DNA from: Metalysinibacillus jejuensis | GTDB lineage: Bacteria; Bacillota; Bacilli; Bacillales_A; Planococcaceae | Direction: 5' to 3' | NCBI RefSeq assembly: GCF_003057615.1 | Contig: NZ_QAFW01000003.1 | Coordinates: 1-64,000 of the forward strand | DNA: 64,000 nt | Shown here: positions 61,588 to 64,000 of the stretch, in pieces | Position numbering within the stretch: position 1 is the first letter of the stretch | Layout: each line of letters opens with the position of its first letter | The notes under the pieces: generated by a model | The model's input: the letters and a program-made list of their open reading frames with translations, nothing else | The model's database searches: none | What the model was told of the DNA's origin: nothing | Made by a program: the position numbers and the translations under genes

Positions 61588-62489
61588 TTATGCCACAGCC
61601 TGGTACCGAAACTCCATCGGTGCTAGGCTGTTTAACTTCTCTTGATAGCGTTCCTCGTTATAAAATTTAATGTATTCATCAATGTCCTTTTCTAACTCCT
61701 CGAAAGTACGATAATTTTTCAAATCGTATTTTTCACACTTAAAGTGACCAAAGAAACTTTCAATTGGTGCGTTATCTATACAATTTCCGACACGTGACAT
61801 ACTGCGCGTCATTCCAGCTACTGTTGTCAGATCACGATATTCCTTTGACGTATATTGGGAACCGCGATTGCTATGAATCAATGGTTTTGCGTTTGGATAT
61901 GCCTCTATAGCGGTTTCTAACGTTTTCATGACCAATGGATTGTCATTATTTCGGATCACTTGATAAGCGACGATAGAGCCGTCATAAAGGTCTTTAATCG
62001 CGCTTAAATAAGCTTTGTTGCCAAAGCCGTAAGTCATATGCGTAATGTCGGTCACCCATTTCTCATTTGGTTTCTCAGCGCTAAATTCTCGGTTTAAAAT
62101 GTTCTCTTCAATATTTACGTAGCTTGTTTTGTTGAGTAACCATTCGAACGTCGAATATGCGATTTGAGGCCCATTTCATTCATTAAACGACGGATTCTTT
62201 TCGGGTTATAGTGTTTCTTAACTGTGCGATTAATCTCTATTGTGATTCGACGATAGCCATAGATACCGTTCCTATTCTTGAATACTTCTTTGATTTTCTC
62301 CATCAACCATTCATTTTCTTTCTGTGGTGTTGTAGGCTCATGCTTTAACCATCTATAGTATCTAGATCGCGAGACGCCTAAGATTTCACAAAGTAATACA
62401 ATGGGGCTTTTCGTCTTTTCATGGTAATCGTGAATCGCTTGAAAACGAGCTAAATGAGTGCCTAATCGCGCATTCCCATCCCCCTTTCG
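61588..62489 (-). pseudogene. IS3-family transposase OrfB, frameshifted and active-site mutated
   Basis: The N-terminal part (GTHLARFQAIHDYHEKTKSP through GIYGYRRITIEI and HIRRSNGYSTKQ) and the rve core (EKWVTDITHMTYG, ESFFGHFKCEKYDL) are in different frames; the shift is near 62115-62125, where the frame for SYVNIEENILNREF is entered. The second catalytic Asp, normally HSDRGSQYTS, reads HSNRGSQYTS (D to N). The transposase is therefore dead twice over. Confidence 0.85.
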
Positions 62490-62500
62490 ATTGCTTTCAA

Positions 62501-63157
62501 CTTTTTTAATAGACCATTCTCCGCTTCTAAATACTGATTGCTGTGTTCTAATTCTTTAATACGAAGTTGTAATTTCTATTCATCTGTTAGATTAGGCTTA
62601 GATTCTAGTGACTTACCACGACGGTCGTGAAGGCTTTGTTCACTATCTTTCTCATATTTCCCAAGCCAACTGTACACTTGTTGATAAGATACTCGATACT
62701 TTTCGGCAGCTTCTTGATAATTATATTCATTGGCAACTGTATATTGAGCGATTTCAATGCGTTCTTGAAAAGTTGTTTTACGTCCAGGATTCATAGTATC
62801 TGTTCCTTTACCAGTAGATTTTATGTCTTGTCCACTAGTATAAAGGTTTAGCTACTGTCTTAAAATAGAAGTGGAAGAGATATTGAATTCTTTACACGTT
62901 ACAGGCAAACTACCTTTTCCGTCTAAATAAAAGTTAACGGCTCTTATTTTACGTTCGCTGGAATATCTTTTCCAAGTTTTCGCTATCTTTAATCCCTCTA
63001 CACCGTACGCTTGATACTTACGAACCCAATCGTTTATTGTGAATTTTGTAACTTCATACTCCTTTGCGACTGTATTTACTGTTCTTTGCTTCTCAATTAC
63101 ACTAAGAACAGCTGCAACTCTTTCATCTAACGTATGCTTAGTCCATCTTTTAGACAT
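62501..63157 (-). pseudogene. IS3-family transposase OrfA, interrupted by two stop codons
   Basis: Begins MSKRWTKHTLDERVAAVLSV with helix-turn-helix units (residues 18-45 and 75-100), reads through a TAG after SILRQ (probably Trp to stop), continues MNPGRKTTFQERIEIAQYTV with a third helix-turn-helix, meets another TAG after NLTDE, then a leucine-rich coil LRIKELEHSNQYLEAENGLLKK (in two parts). A slippery AAAAAAG lies near the normal -1 frameshift position. Confidence 0.85.
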
Positions 63158-63247
63158 AAAAATGCCCCCTTTACAGTAGTAGAGAACTTTGATTATTTCT
63201 CTGTCTACTATATTGGGAGCATATCAAGACCTAAGATGGTTGTCGTT

Positions 63248-64000
63248 TTACGTAATATGCAATAGCTCTTTTATCTCTTGTGCTGCTTTACAATCGGTTA
63301 ATGCTAAAATTCGTTCTTTCGGGAAATAGACTTTATGATCGCGTTGTACGCGTCCTGTAATGGCATCTACAATCGTAGATTTACGAGAAAGCTCAAGCTC
63401 CTTACCATTTTTCATTTCTAAGAAAATAGGCTCGCGTACTTTTTCTTCACCAGGTCGGTAAAAATCATACGGCAAATCTGCTGTAGTGTCGTGCACAAAA
63501 TAATAGGTCGGATCTATCCCCGCTTCGGTAAAGAGTTCTTTTAAGCGCTCATACTTTTGCAGTTCTTCTCCTGGATTAAAGTCCACATAGTGAAACAGCC
63601 TGCGATTAATAAAACGCGTGCTCAAGTCACGTAAAATTTCGTCCTCTTCTTGCGACCACCATTTGAAATACGTCAAAACGACACTTTCGTCTAAATTAAT
63701 ATACGCTTCAAGCGTAATCTCTCCAGTAAAAAAGGAGACGAAAGGAAATGGATCTTGTTTAAAAACGTACCCTTCATGAAATAACTTACGTGCGCGCTTT
63801 AACGTATGATTTAAAATCATTTCGGCACTGCGCGAAATCGGGTGAAAATAAACTTGTAAATACATTTGATAGCGGCTCATAATATAGTCTTCTACCGCAT
63901 GCATTCCACTTTCTTTAATAACAATTTTATCTTCACGCGGGCGCATAACGCGTAAAATGCGCTCCATATCAAAGTGACCGTAACTCACCCCTGTGTAATA
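63248..64000 (-). CDS. ywfO: HD-domain phosphohydrolase YwfO, C-terminal part
   Basis: The frame is open to the window edge; the visible part reads YYTGVSYGHFDMERILRVMRP, then ESGMHAVEDYIMSRYQMYLQVYFHP and the C-terminal EPIFLEMKNGKELELSRKST, as in YwfO-type HD proteins. The HD metal site would be upstream, outside the window. YwfO is a dGTP-stimulated (d)NTP triphosphohydrolase-like protein. Its terminator is the hairpin broken by the IS element. Confidence 0.9.
   Translation of the reverse strand, partial: YYTGVSYGHFDMERILRVMRPREDKIVIKESGMHAVEDYIMSRYQMYLQVYFHPISRSAEMILNHTLKRARKLFHEGYVFKQDPFPFVSFFTGEITLEAYINLDESVVLTYFKWWSQEEDEILRDLSTRFINRRLFHYVDFNPGEELQKYERLKELFTEAGIDPTYYFVHDTTADLPYDFYRPGEEKVREPIFLEMKNGKELELSRKSTIVDAITGRVQRDHKVYFPKERILALTDCKAAQEIKELLHIT

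Larger units (their letters stand above)
61546..63226 (-). mobile_element. Decayed IS3-family (IS150-like) insertion sequence, 1681 bp
   Basis: Both ends point inwards with TGA...GTAGACA: TGAACTG...CAAGTAGACA at 61546-61570 and, on the minus strand from 63226, TGATATG...ATAGTAGACA, a 25-bp imperfect inverted repeat. AGA (61543-61545 and 63227-63229) is a 3-bp target duplication. Inside are an orfA with helix-turn-helix segments and an orfB integrase, both broken. It sits between converging sortase and ywfO. Confidence 0.88.

Overview
The window is a chromosome segment from a low-to-mid GC Firmicute. Gene content and order follow the B. subtilis ywq-ywp-mbl-murA-atp-upp-glyA-ywl-prfA-rho-murZ-fba-spo0F-pyrG-rpoE-acd-argS-ywh-ywf segment almost step by step. 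Flagellar rod genes, an S-layer-homology protein, IDEAL-domain and SWIM/SNF2 neighbours, and the absence of several sporulation genes from their usual slots (spoIID, spoIIQ, spoIIID, spoIIR) suggest a non-sporulating member of the Planococcaceae/Caryophanaceae, something like Caryophanon or Kurthia. The genus is an inference only.

Layout. 1-510: 5' end of a tnpB (IS200/IS605 type) divergent from a small ribbon-helix-helix gene. 0.5-6.3 kb: IDEAL-domain gene, SWIM protein plus SNF2 helicase, ssbB, ywpF. 6.3-10.2 kb (minus): mbl-flhO-flhP-epuA-fabZ and one unknown gene. 10.3-11.6 kb: murA. 11.75-19.75 kb (minus): ywzB and the F1Fo ATP synthase operon atpIBEFHAGDC, with a long structured leader and, between atpA and atpG, a tandem pair of structured repeats. 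19.9-28.1 kb: mnaA, upp, rpiB-ywlG-glyA, a chemoreceptor with almost no extracellular domain, ywlE, ywlC (DnaA boxes upstream), prmC. 28.1-36.2 kb: prfA, tdk, rpmE, rho, glpX, murZ, fsa/tal, a second tandem pair of the same repeats, fba, spo0F. 36.3-40.9 kb: ywjG, SLH protein, pyrG behind a GGGC-type attenuator, rpoE. 40.9-52.0 kb: a degradation operon mmgA-mmgB-acd-acd-tetR-icmF and, on its own promoter, a YwjF-like iron-sulfur oxidoreductase. Two related TetR-type operators lie at these two promoters. 52.2-57.6 kb: ywiB-argS-btuF-btuC-btuD-pduO, which brings in cobalamin and adenosylates it, presumably for IcmF. 57.7-61.5 kb: class A PBP, ywhD, tautomerase, sortase. 61.5-63.2 kb: a decayed IS3-family element sitting in the loop of a terminator hairpin. 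63.25-64.0 kb: C-terminal part of ywfO.

Most genes are housekeeping. The best candidates for something undescribed are a family of about 117-120 bp tandem, covarying stem-loop repeats inside the atp and fba-fsa gene clusters, and the TnpB/RHH pair with a palindrome between them.
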